A stretch of 64,000 bases of DNA, taken from NCBI RefSeq assembly GCF_013204825.1, contig NZ_JABMKV010000002.1:248001-312000 (forward strand), in the 5' to 3' direction. The notes under the pieces were generated by a model that was not told where the DNA came from, ran no database searches, and saw only the letters and a list, made by a program, of their open reading frames with translations. Made by a program: the position numbers and the translations under genes. Shown piece by piece: positions 16,741-24,560 of the stretch. Within the stretch, counting starts at the first letter, position 1. The number at the start of each line of letters is the position of its first letter. This DNA is from Pedobacter boryungensis (GTDB lineage Bacteria > Bacteroidota > Bacteroidia > Sphingobacteriales > Sphingobacteriaceae).

Positions 16741-18009
16741 ATGGAAATCAGAAAATTATTTACAACCAAAACAGATGCCGCAGCCAAAGAACAAAATTCT
16801 ACAAATGATGAGCATGAGGAAAATAATATAAGAGTTACATATTATCAAAGTGGTTATGGTGCAGCTCTTAAAGCGATGGGTGCTCCCTTGAATTTTAGGG
16901 CTTGTTTACAGAATGTATATATGAGTTTTGAGCAGCAATGTAGAGAACAAGAATTTCAACAGGTTAAATTAAAACAACCTTACATTGATGAGAAAAACAA
17001 AAAATATAGTGAATTAAAAAACACTGAGGCAGCTATTTCTATATTCGAGGAAAAAAAACAGACTGTTTCTGAAAAGATTAATCTTGCGAAAAATGAGATT
17101 GAGGATGTAAATCACAATCCAGAAAAATATGGCGTTCCCTCTACTAAACGCCCTAAAGCACAATTTTATATCGGATTGTTGCTTTTAGTTCCAATTACAT
17201 TGTACTTGTTTGTTTTTTACATCTCTGCGACTTACTCCGCCTTCTTTAAAGATTTTTCTAACGATAGCCTTACTGCTGCTATATTTGATGCTCAGGCATT
17301 TAATAATGCTTTAAATGCAGGTTGGTTAGAGGCAATCTTGATTTTTACCATCCCATCCGTTTTTTTAGGTTTAGGTTATATAATCCATATGGTGCAAAAA
17401 AGCAAAGGGATTAAGAACATTTTTAGAATGATCGCTTTATTCATTGTGACTTTTTTATTTGATGGTCTCTTAGCCTACCAGATTGAAAAGAAGATATATG
17501 AATTTAATAAGACCCCGGAATCATTACCTTATAATCTTAAAATAGCTTTAGGTGAATCTGAATTCTGGATGATTATTTTCGCTGGATTTGTTGTGTACAT
17601 CATTTGGGGTTTAGTATTTGATATTACTATGAAAGAGCATGAAAATCTTGATAAGATCAAGGGCTATATTTCTTCCAAAATGGAAGAAATAAAATTGCTA
17701 GAATTATCTAAAAATGAAATCACGGAAGAAATTAATAACCAGAAGAAAAAGATAGTTGAAATTAGTGGAAGAATTACAGAATTACAAGGAGTGATTGATG
17801 GATTTGTTCTAAACCTTAAACAATATCTTTTATATCATCATCAATATAAAGAAGGGTGGTTTCAGTCTGTTAGGTCTGAAATTGCGTTGCCTTTGGCTAA
17901 GCAGAATGAAATATTGGAAGAGTGTGAAACTGTCGCGAATAATCATCTTCAAAGTTTAAACTTAATTAATCCTGATTTTCAAAATGTTGTTTACTCTAAA
18001 ATCTCTTGA
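16741..18009 (+). CDS. Coiled-coil membrane protein, unrecognised
   Basis: 422 residues. Residues 60-125 form a cytoplasmic coiled coil. Four membrane helices follow at about 142-165, 196-217, 228-247 and 274-296. A second coiled coil spans about 300-365, with a helical tail after it. The pair of long coiled coils projecting from a small membrane core suggests a scaffold or mechanical coupling role, but I recognise no family. It lies 5 bases after the TerB-like gene and 3 before the VWA-like lipoprotein, so the three products probably work together. Confidence 0.65.
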   Translation: MEIRKLFTTKTDAAAKEQNSTNDEHEENNIRVTYYQSGYGAALKAMGAPLNFRACLQNVYMSFEQQCREQEFQQVKLKQPYIDEKNKKYSELKNTEAAISIFEEKKQTVSEKINLAKNEIEDVNHNPEKYGVPSTKRPKAQFYIGLLLLVPITLYLFVFYISATYSAFFKDFSNDSLTAAIFDAQAFNNALNAGWLEAILIFTIPSVFLGLGYIIHMVQKSKGIKNIFRMIALFIVTFLFDGLLAYQIEKKIYEFNKTPESLPYNLKIALGESEFWMIIFAGFVVYIIWGLVFDITMKEHENLDKIKGYISSKMEEIKLLELSKNEITEEINNQKKKIVEISGRITELQGVIDGFVLNLKQYLLYHHQYKEGWFQSVRSEIALPLAKQNEILEECETVANNHLQSLNLINPDFQNVVYSKIS

Positions 18010-18012
18010 CCT

Positions 18013-18915
18013 ATGAAAACTAAAATTATTCTTTTTTCTATTTCAATGGTCTTTTTTTTTGGTTGTAATAATAATGATAAAGACCAAGTGAAAGAAACAT
18101 CAGCTGTTAATTCACATACTAATAACAAACCTGAAAATTTAAATATCAGTATTTTACTAGATCTTTCTGATCGTATAGATCCAACGAAAAATTCTAATCT
18201 ATCAATGGAATATTATAAGCGTGATCTAGGATATATACAGTCGATTAGTAAGACATTTGAAAAACACTTAAGCTCTAAGCCCATTAGACAAGATGATGAC
18301 CAAATTCAAATCTACTTTGAACCAGAACCACTGAATTCTGAAATCAATAATTTGGCAAAACACTTAAAGCTTTCTTTCACAAAAGACAACACTAGTAAGG
18401 CTTCGATTGCAAAAATATCATCTAACTATATTTTAACTTCTAATACGATTTATAAGCTAGCTATTTCAGATAAAAGATATTTAGGGTCTGATATTTGGAG
18501 CTTCTTCAAAAATAAGGTGAATGATTATTGCATCAAACCAAATCACAGAAATGTCCTGTTTGTTTTAACAGATGGTTATATGTTTCATGAAGATTCGAAA
18601 TTTCTTCAAGGTACTAAAAGCTCCTATATTACTTCGGCATTAGTGAAATCTTTAAAGCTCACCACATCAGGTTATAAACAAGTAATACAACAAAATGGTT
18701 ATGGCTTTATCCCTGCTAACAGTAATTTAGATAATCTTGAAGTTGTTGTTTTAGGTATTAATCCTGCAAGGGGCAACCCATTTGAAGAGGACGTAATTAA
18801 AGAATATTGGATTAATTGGTTTACAGCAATGAATGTAAAAAAATTCTATCTAAAATCCGCAGATTTACCGTCAGATTTAGAGCCTGTAATACAGAAAATT
18901 ATCCTTGGCAAATAA
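18013..18915 (+). CDS. VWA-like lipoprotein
   Basis: 300 residues. The signal peptide ends in lipobox FFGC (Cys18), so the protein is an exported lipoprotein. The sequence LNISILLDLSDRI near residue 45 looks like the first strand and metal-site loop of a von Willebrand A domain, with DLSDR in place of DxSxS. Later strands RNVLFVLTDGYM and LEVVVLGIN fit the same fold, the first carrying the second acidic loop. The altered first motif may reduce metal binding. VWA proteins and TerB proteins commonly co-occur, which supports the reading. Confidence 0.65.
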   Translation: MKTKIILFSISMVFFFGCNNNDKDQVKETSAVNSHTNNKPENLNISILLDLSDRIDPTKNSNLSMEYYKRDLGYIQSISKTFEKHLSSKPIRQDDDQIQIYFEPEPLNSEINNLAKHLKLSFTKDNTSKASIAKISSNYILTSNTIYKLAISDKRYLGSDIWSFFKNKVNDYCIKPNHRNVLFVLTDGYMFHEDSKFLQGTKSSYITSALVKSLKLTTSGYKQVIQQNGYGFIPANSNLDNLEVVVLGINPARGNPFEEDVIKEYWINWFTAMNVKKFYLKSADLPSDLEPVIQKIILGK

Positions 18916-18938
18916 TAACTCATCAATCATCCTTAATC

Positions 18939-19145
18939 ATGAAACCTCTCTTACTCCTATTTATTCTAACTACTCTAGCAATCAAATCATCAACCACAGT
19001 GTATATTTGTGGCAGTGTCAAAACAACTAAATACCATTACAAATCTAATTGCCGCGGATTAAGCAACTGCAGTTATAAAATCATCAAGACTACTTTAGAA
19101 AAAGCACAAAAAGATAAAAAGACATTATGCGGTTGGGAAAAATAA
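18939..19145 (+). CDS. Small exported Cys-rich protein
   Basis: 68 residues from the ATG at 18939, where a signal peptide starts (MKPLLLLFILTTLAIKSSTTVYI). The mature part is about 48 residues with Cys in YICGS, SNCRGLSNCSY and LCGWEK and a KYHYKSNCRGL patch. Short proteins with a His-x-x-x-x-Cys-x-x-L pattern of this type are often found alongside secreted nucleases. The 3' end overlaps the nuclease gene by 19 bases. Confidence 0.6.
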   Translation: MKPLLLLFILTTLAIKSSTTVYICGSVKTTKYHYKSNCRGLSNCSYKIIKTTLEKAQKDKKTLCGWEK

Positions 19146-19651
19146 TACTATTTCTTTTATTTATTAATCCAGTTTTTGGTCAAGTTAAGGGGGAGGAACC
19201 TCCCCTAATAGATTTGCGAAACCAAACTTTCGTAGCTAAAGTAATACGGATTTTAGATGGCGATACTATGGAGGTCCTGTATAAAAGTACGCCTATTAAA
19301 GTAAGATTGGCCCACATTGATTGTCCGGAGAAAAGAGGCTCGCAACCGTATGGTAATAACGCTAAAATAGCATTATCCGACTTATGTTTTGGACAATATG
19401 TTACCGTTTATGGGGAGAAATATGATAGGAATAAAAGATTAATTGCTGTTGTAGTGAATGCCAAAAAACAAGTAATTAATCAGGAAATGATTAAACAAGG
19501 CATGGCCTGGCACTTCAAAAAATATTCTAAAGATTTAACGTATGCGCAGTTAGAAATTGAGGCTAGAAAAAATAAAGTAGGGCTATGGCATGATAGTAAT
19601 CCAATTGCACCATGGGATTGGAGAAAACCCAAATATAATTTAGTAAAATAA
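19127..19651 (+). CDS. Secreted thermonuclease-family nuclease (SNase-like)
   Basis: 174 residues. A signal peptide (MRLGKIILFLLFINPVFGQ) is followed by one staphylococcal-nuclease domain. The catalytic set is present: Asp in RILDGDTMEV, Arg and Glu in VRLAHIDCPEKRG, and Arg in EKYDRNKRLIAVV. The C terminus has the usual KKYSKDLTYAQLEIEARKNKVGLW. The enzyme should cut DNA or RNA in a Ca-dependent way outside the cytoplasm. It is the last gene of the operon that begins at 14811, so its expression would follow the dyad promoter. Confidence 0.85.
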   Translation: MRLGKIILFLLFINPVFGQVKGEEPPLIDLRNQTFVAKVIRILDGDTMEVLYKSTPIKVRLAHIDCPEKRGSQPYGNNAKIALSDLCFGQYVTVYGEKYDRNKRLIAVVVNAKKQVINQEMIKQGMAWHFKKYSKDLTYAQLEIEARKNKVGLWHDSNPIAPWDWRKPKYNLVK

Positions 19652-20044
19652 AGCTACCATTTGTTGCGACAGAAACCATATAAATTCTATTAGGCTTTAA
19701 TAAGGCGATAACTTTTTATTTTACTAATCTAACAAGCCTTTACCCTAAAAAACGTATATTTAAAAGACCATTCCATACACAACGATTTTCGTTACAAACC
19801 CTCATTATTTTCTTCTTGCTTACCGCGACATTAAGGCGACCTTATAGCGACCTTACCGCGACTTATGTTCTTGTGGAGTTCTAGTTTAGTTCTATATCAG
19901 CTTAGCTTAGCTGCTAGTTTTGATCTAGATAATTTTTGAAAATTGGATATTTTCTAGAACAAGACTCGGACTAAACTGGGACTAAACAAAAAAGCCGTTA
20001 ACATTACGTTAACAGCTTTCATATTTGGAGCGTAATCGTGGAAA
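19652..20044. other. 393-base intergenic gap with 11-bp tandem repeats
   Basis: No credible ORF. GCGAC recurs at 19825, 19836, 19847 and 19858, exactly 11 bases apart, with CTTA-like spacers: four helically phased copies. The segment further right has short direct repeats (CTTAGCTTAG; GACTAAAC twice near 19968-19988). The gap ends in the CoA-transferase terminator at 19991-20019. The phased repeat could bind an oligomeric protein or be the decayed edge of an inserted element. Confidence 0.4.
19991..20019 (-). terminator. Intrinsic terminator of the CoA-transferase unit
   Basis: AAAGC-C-GTTAAC and GTTAAC-A-GCTTT form a hairpin with one mismatch and an ATTAC loop. The plus strand has an A run on its left edge, giving a T run for minus-strand transcripts that have passed the stop at 20045. 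Confidence 0.75.
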
Positions 20045-21343
20045 TTAAATAACTGAAATAAGGCTTGTTCCAAACCGCTTAAGGAAAGAAGCTTCTAGCA
20101 TTTCCCTATGATTAGGATGTGCAATGGAAATTAACTCCTTAGCTCTTTGCTTTAAGCTTTTGCCGAAAAGATTTACAATACCATATTCTGTAACTACCCA
20201 GTGCACATGGCCTCTAGTAGTTACAACACCAGCACCTTCTTTTAAGAAAGGTACAATTCTACTAATGCCTTTGTTGGTTTGAGATGGAATAGCAATAATT
20301 GGTTTACCACCCTCAGATAGAGATGCCCCATGAATGAAATCCATTTGCCCACCGATACCAGAGAATTGATATGTACCAATTGAATCAGAGCATACTTGTC
20401 CGGTCAAGTCAATTTCAATAGCGCTGTTAATCGCTGTAACCTTTGGATTTTGCCTAATAATACTGGTATCATTCACATAGTCGATCGCCATGGTTCGGAT
20501 AGATGGATTATCGTTCACAAAATCGTAAAGCTTTCTTGTCCCTGTAAGAAAAGACGTAACAGATCTTCCGATATTTAATTTCTTTTTGCTATTGTTGATG
20601 ACACCACTTTCAATTAGTGGAATAATTCCATCGGAGAACATTTCTGTATGTACACCGAGGTTTTTATGGTTGACTAAATTCTTAAGCACCTGATCTGGAA
20701 TAGCGCCAATTCCCATTTGTAGTGTAGCCCCATCTTCTACCAAAGAAGCTACATTTGATCCAATCTTGCTTACAACATCATTAGATAGATTACTATAATC
20801 TACCTCTGGTAATATAGCATTATACCATACCATAGCATTCAATTTAGAGATGTGTATAAATCCATCTCCATGAGTTCTTGGCATTAAAGGGTTTACTTGT
20901 GCAATTACATGTTTGGCATTTTCCACAGCTGCTCTTGCAATATCTACCGATGTTCCCAATGAGCAATAACCATGAGCATCAGGTGGTGATACCTGTATCA
21001 ATGCCACATCAATAGGTAATATGTTTTTTCTAAAAAGCTGCGGAATTTGACTAAGAAAAATAGGAACATAATCGCCATTTTCGCTATTGGCTATTTTTCT
21101 AGTCGCGGCAGAAACAAAAAGGGAGTTGAAATAGAAAGAATCTGCTAGCTCTGGACTGTCAAAATTAACATCTCCCAAGGTTGTAATACTTACCAATTCT
21201 ACATTTTTAAGCTGATGGTGCTTTTTCTGCAGTGCTTTAACCAAGCAAACTGGTGTAGCTGCACCTCCATGAATAAAAACTCGATTTCCAGATTTTACTG
21301 CTTCTAGCGCATGGTCTTCTGAAATGTAAATAGGGGAGTTCAT
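20045..21343 (-). CDS. Acetyl-CoA hydrolase / CoA-transferase family protein
   Basis: 432 residues of the acetate/4-hydroxybutyrate CoA-transferase family. The N-terminal domain has RVFIHGGAATP and DVALIQVSPPDAHGYCSLG. The middle has LQMGIGAIPDQVL and HTEMFSDGIIPL. The C-terminal domain has SIGTYQFSGIGGQMDFIHGA followed by VVTEYGIVNLFGKSLKQRA. The conserved catalytic glutamate is most likely that of HTEMFSDG. It moves CoA between acyl-CoA and acetate or a related acid, which could recycle fermentation products when oxygen is low. It overlaps the upstream coiled-coil gene by 4 bases, and the unit has an FNR-type box, so micro-oxic control is plausible. Confidence 0.85.
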   Translation of the reverse strand: MNSPIYISEDHALEAVKSGNRVFIHGGAATPVCLVKALQKKHHQLKNVELVSITTLGDVNFDSPELADSFYFNSLFVSAATRKIANSENGDYVPIFLSQIPQLFRKNILPIDVALIQVSPPDAHGYCSLGTSVDIARAAVENAKHVIAQVNPLMPRTHGDGFIHISKLNAMVWYNAILPEVDYSNLSNDVVSKIGSNVASLVEDGATLQMGIGAIPDQVLKNLVNHKNLGVHTEMFSDGIIPLIESGVINNSKKKLNIGRSVTSFLTGTRKLYDFVNDNPSIRTMAIDYVNDTSIIRQNPKVTAINSAIEIDLTGQVCSDSIGTYQFSGIGGQMDFIHGASLSEGGKPIIAIPSQTNKGISRIVPFLKEGAGVVTTRGHVHWVVTEYGIVNLFGKSLKQRAKELISIAHPNHREMLEASFLKRFGTSLISVI

Positions 21344-21741
21344 ATTTTAACTCCTTCCACTAAACTAAAAAGATCCTTTTTAATTTGTCGATCTGATGCT
21401 AAAAGGAATTTAATTTCCTTGCTAATTGCTGCATTCTGTTCTATCAATTCAAGTCCAATATGCTTTTCGTTATCCGATAAGATAGACTCCAACAGGTGCT
21501 GATGTTTGCTGGTCAAGTTTTCTAGGTCATCTATTTTCTGCTGAAGAAGGGCTAAGTTTGTTCCAATCATTTCGATTTGTTCTTTTCCATGACGTATAGT
21601 AGCCAACTTTTCTGCATTGAGTAGCTTTGTGAAAAAGCGATGTTCATCTTTTAAGAAATCTATTTCCGATCTCCATTCCTTATTTTCAAGGTATAGTTCT
21701 TGGAGTTCTTGTGATAATTGTAAATCTGGTATAGTGTTCAT
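21340..21741 (-). CDS. Small coiled-coil protein of unknown function
   Basis: 133 residues with no signal or membrane segment, almost entirely helical and charged, with heptad patterns (LQELYLENKEWRSEIDFLKDEHRFF, LALLQQKIDDLENLTSKHQHLLES). No family is recognised. It is the first gene of the unit with the CoA-transferase (ATGA overlap). Its promoter carries a degenerate FNR-type box at the same 44-base distance from the -7 region as the cbb3 promoter. Confidence 0.7.
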   Translation of the reverse strand: MNTIPDLQLSQELQELYLENKEWRSEIDFLKDEHRFFTKLLNAEKLATIRHGKEQIEMIGTNLALLQQKIDDLENLTSKHQHLLESILSDNEKHIGLELIEQNAAISKEIKFLLASDRQIKKDLFSLVEGVKI

Positions 21742-21755
21742 GATGATTTTTTTAA

Positions 21756-21821
21756 CAAATTTCCATAATCAATTCATGTACTTGAGAGACTGAGGTCAGA
21801 CAAAAAAATGATATAGATTAC
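21756..21821 (-). promoter_or_regulatory. FNR-type box and -7 region before the coiled-coil/CoA-transferase unit (weak)
   Basis: The minus strand reads GTAATCTATATCAT at 21821-21808 (consensus GTGAY-N4-ATCAY with one change in the left arm). After exactly 44 bases comes GAAATTTG (21763-21756), which differs from TAnnTTTG at its first base. Both parts are degenerate; the conserved spacing is what supports it. Confidence 0.5.
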
Positions 21822-21827
21822 TTGTAA

Positions 21828-22421
21828 CTACTTTGCTTGTTGAAGATTAAGTTCAAAATCGACTTTCAACTGATCTTTCGCCTGAATCAATTTCCCCATT
21901 TTTTGTGGGGGCACGAGTTTAAAATCTGAAAAAGTGATGGCCTGGCATCCAGAGAGTGTCATTCCGTTACTAGTGGTTTTGATTTGGTAAAAGATTAAAA
22001 ATCTTCTTTTTATTCCGGCAAGTTCAATTTCCACAATTCCTTTCACACCATTATCTGTTTGTTCTGTAATAGGTATTCCTTTTAACGATAAGAAATTAAC
22101 ATGTAAAAATGGATATTGCTCTTCTTTTAAAGTTTTGCGCAACTGTTTAGTCATGATTATGTTATTGCAATCAAAACTCTTAAGATTTAAACTTACCCGG
22201 CCTTGCAAAGCGATTTGCTTACCAACCTCAGTGTTGATGGTTACCGTATCCGTTTTTGGGTAATTTAAGATCGCACATGAAAATCGATTGATATTAGTGC
22301 TTCCATTCACTCTAAGTGTACTGTTTTCGGCAATTACCCATTTACTTTCGTTTTTAATAGGCTTATTAAAGTTTGGCACCGTTAAAGCTAACAACAGTAA
22401 AAATGCTTTGATGATCATCAT
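21828..22421 (-). CDS. YceI-family exported protein (copy A)
   Basis: 197 residues. The start is the ATG at 22421 (MMIIKAFLLLLALTVPN, a signal peptide). A GTG further upstream in frame lies inside a terminator-like hairpin and is rejected. YceI-like features are WVIAENSTLRVNGSTNINRFSC at the start of the barrel, a middle LQGRVSLNLKSFDCNNIIMTKQLRKTLKEEQYPFLHVNF, and VEIELAGIKRRFLIFYQI. YceI proteins are periplasmic lipocalin-like barrels that bind long hydrophobic chains such as polyisoprenoids. It is the last gene after the porin, separated from it by the hairpin at 22435-22456, so it may be expressed at a lower level. Confidence 0.75.
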   Translation of the reverse strand: MMIIKAFLLLLALTVPNFNKPIKNESKWVIAENSTLRVNGSTNINRFSCAILNYPKTDTVTINTEVGKQIALQGRVSLNLKSFDCNNIIMTKQLRKTLKEEQYPFLHVNFLSLKGIPITEQTDNGVKGIVEIELAGIKRRFLIFYQIKTTSNGMTLSGCQAITFSDFKLVPPQKMGKLIQAKDQLKVDFELNLQQAK

Positions 22422-22434
22422 AGTGGAAATAAAA

Positions 22435-22456
22435 GGAAGGGGCACAAGCCCCTTCC
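22435..22456 (-). terminator. Hairpin between porin and YceI copy A (terminator or attenuator)
   Basis: A perfect 9-base stem GGAAGGGGC/GCCCCTTCC with a 4-base loop. On the minus strand it is followed by TTTTATTT. It begins 11 bases after the porin stop and ends 13 bases before the YceI ATG, so it probably reduces transcription into YceI. Confidence 0.7.
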
Positions 22457-22467
22457 TATTTTATTAG

Positions 22468-23799
22468 CTAAAAACCTACTACAGCTTGGATAACATACCC
22501 TCTGAATTTTCCAGCATTGCGATAATCTGTTGTAGGAAAATCCTTATACTTTTGGATCACATATTCACCTTTTAACAAGATGTTTTTGGTCATGAACCAA
22601 CCTGCTGCAAAAGCAATTCGATTCACTTTCACATCGTCTGTATAAATAATAGCAGGGGCAGGTGTTGCACCAGTTACTGCGGGCACATTCGCCAATTCGG
22701 CGGTAACTACATTATATTTTGCCCCAATAAAGAAATCTTCGCTGGCTCCAAATCTATATACACCATCTACGGCTATTTGTTCGGCACCCCTTACATCAGT
22801 TTCTGTTTTTGATCTACCTTGTGCATTTTCGTAAGTTGCAAAAACCTCTAAACCATGACATTTTACAAAAGCGTTTAATTGTACCGCATTCACTTTTTTG
22901 CTAAAGCCAGGATTAAATCTTCCTGAGAACGCGTTTGTAGTTGTAGTTGCACCCAATTTTTCTAAAACCATAAAATAGTTAGATCCTGTACGGTCACCAC
23001 CATATAGTGTTTGTCCTCCTGAACTGGTGTTACTGTAAATTGAAGCAGAAAGTCTCAATCTTAAATGATTGTTGAGTTGTTTGTCAAATGTTCCTTTTGC
23101 ATAAACTGCTGGCGATTTATTGACATTGGGATCTTGTGGTGTAGCGATTAAACTGTCAATATTTCCTTTAATCATTCCGTTAGATATACCAAGTAATCCT
23201 GAAAGAGGTCCTTTTCTCACCATAACCTCTCCACCTATTTCTGTGGTGAAAGCATCCAAGATATAATTTTCTATAAATGGATTGTAAAGGGTTTGTCCTC
23301 CATCAGATCTGCGAAAATGTTGATCGCCATAATTGATTTCCATATGTCCAATTTTGATGGTTGTAATTGACATGATATCTTTCCAGAACTCTCCTTTAAA
23401 TGGAAGTTTATCAAACTGAATGTAACCTCCTTTTACCCATGTTTCATTGTGGTGACGAGAAGAAAGATAACTAGTTAAGTTTAACCTAATTCCATCGGCT
23501 AGTTGTACATCCATAAAAAGATTGGCATTTGCAGTATTAAATCCTGGAGTTATTTTATATAAACCACCAGCTGCATTTTTATGCTTTAACCCCTGAAAGG
23601 ATTGTGTAAAACCTGCGCCGAATTGGACTTTTAGTTTATCAAATACGGTGTTACTGTCTTTTGGAGCTTCAAATACATTAATTCCAGATTTATCGTATGG
23701 GCGAAGATTGGAAACTTGTGCTTTTGCATATGAAAAGAAGAGGCTAATAAAAGCAACAGCAATTGCTGAAGTTTTTTGGATTGTTAATTTGTGTTTCAT
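22468..23799 (-). CDS. Outer-membrane porin-like protein
   Basis: 443 residues. The signal peptide (SLFFSYAKA-Q) ends near residue 27. The mature part is a predicted beta-barrel with many Gly/aromatic alternations (LRLNLTSYLSSRHH, GHMEINYGDQHFRRSDGGQTLYNPF, LRLRLSASIYSN), and it ends in a terminal Phe strand (GYVIQAVVGF). It resembles Bacteroidota porin/OprO-like hypothetical proteins; substrate unknown. It lies between two YceI genes in one transcript whose first gene carries an FNR-type box, so it probably functions in low oxygen. Confidence 0.75.
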   Translation of the reverse strand: MKHKLTIQKTSAIAVAFISLFFSYAKAQVSNLRPYDKSGINVFEAPKDSNTVFDKLKVQFGAGFTQSFQGLKHKNAAGGLYKITPGFNTANANLFMDVQLADGIRLNLTSYLSSRHHNETWVKGGYIQFDKLPFKGEFWKDIMSITTIKIGHMEINYGDQHFRRSDGGQTLYNPFIENYILDAFTTEIGGEVMVRKGPLSGLLGISNGMIKGNIDSLIATPQDPNVNKSPAVYAKGTFDKQLNNHLRLRLSASIYSNTSSGGQTLYGGDRTGSNYFMVLEKLGATTTTNAFSGRFNPGFSKKVNAVQLNAFVKCHGLEVFATYENAQGRSKTETDVRGAEQIAVDGVYRFGASEDFFIGAKYNVVTAELANVPAVTGATPAPAIIYTDDVKVNRIAFAAGWFMTKNILLKGEYVIQKYKDFPTTDYRNAGKFRGYVIQAVVGF

Positions 23800-23824
23800 G
23801 ATTTTAACGTTTAGTAATTCAGAT

Positions 23825-24451
23825 TTATTTAGTTGCAGTTGCTTTAGTGTAATCGAGGTTAAATTTTACAGTAAGGTCATTTCCAACTTTCATTGCGCCT
23901 AGCATAAAACTTGGCGGTTCAATGCCAAAATCGGTAAGTTTAAGTGCTGTACTACCTGTGCAAGTAATCGATTTGTCTGCATTCACAACAGCAGTAACCA
24001 TCATTGTTATTGGTTCAGTTTTGCCAGCAATGGCAACTGTGCCTTTTGTTTGTATCTTAAACTTATTGGCTTGAATTGTGGTAATTTCAACAGATTTTAA
24101 TTGATAGCTGATTGTGGGAAATTCATCCGCTTTCAAGCTTTTATACGTCCTGCTATCCATTGATGATTTGCCGCTTTTAAGACTTTTTGCAGCAACAGTT
24201 AAATTAAAGGTAGAAAGTCCGATGAGTTCGTCTTTTGCATTGAATTTAAAAGCTCCTTGACTTTCTGCAGCGGTTGAAACCATTGTCCAGTCGTGTACAT
24301 TAGATGTTCCAAGTACTGTTAATGTTGCGCTTTTACCGCCATCAATTTTATAAACCGTTTGAGCTGATGATGTTTGTAATGCTAGAAAAAAAACCAACAA
24401 AGTTGTTTTTAGTCCGAGCCAAATGCCGTTTGATGTATTTAATGTTTTCAT
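23825..24451 (-). CDS. YceI-family exported protein (copy B)
   Basis: 208 residues. The start at 24451 (MKTLNTSNGIWLGLKTTLLVFF, signal peptide ending SSAQ) is chosen because the inferred transcription start is near 24474; a longer frame from 24481 would begin inside the -7 element. YceI features include YKIDGGKSATLTVLGTSNVHDW, FNLTVAAKSLKSGKSSMDSRTYKSLKADEFPTISY and a C-terminal ALKLTDFGIEPPSFMLGAMKVGNDLTVKF. It is probably a periplasmic hydrophobic-ligand carrier. First gene of the YceI-porin-YceI unit. Confidence 0.85.
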   Translation of the reverse strand: MKTLNTSNGIWLGLKTTLLVFFLALQTSSAQTVYKIDGGKSATLTVLGTSNVHDWTMVSTAAESQGAFKFNAKDELIGLSTFNLTVAAKSLKSGKSSMDSRTYKSLKADEFPTISYQLKSVEITTIQANKFKIQTKGTVAIAGKTEPITMMVTAVVNADKSITCTGSTALKLTDFGIEPPSFMLGAMKVGNDLTVKFNLDYTKATATK

Positions 24452-24478
24452 GATCATTTGTCTATGTGAATGAATAAT

Positions 24479-24544
24479 CAAAAGTACTTTGGCTATAAGA
24501 TTCGGAAGCTGATAGGCAACAGCTTAAAAACTGATATTCATCAA
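24479..24544 (-). promoter_or_regulatory. FNR-type box and -7 element of the YceI-porin-YceI unit
   Basis: The minus strand has TTGATGAATATCAG (24544-24531), then exactly 44 bases, then TACTTTTG (24486-24479), an exact TAnnTTTG. The core TGAT-N4-ATCA is a perfect FNR-type dyad. Confidence 0.75.
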
Positions 24545-24560
24545 TATCATCTATACCTGA

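Noticed and set aside
20030..20044. TTTGGAGCGTAATCG-like string beside the CoA-transferase, resembling a tRNA acceptor end or attachment site
   Set aside because: No T-arm, anticodon arm or other tRNA part can be folded, and no second copy was seen, so it gives no support for an att site.
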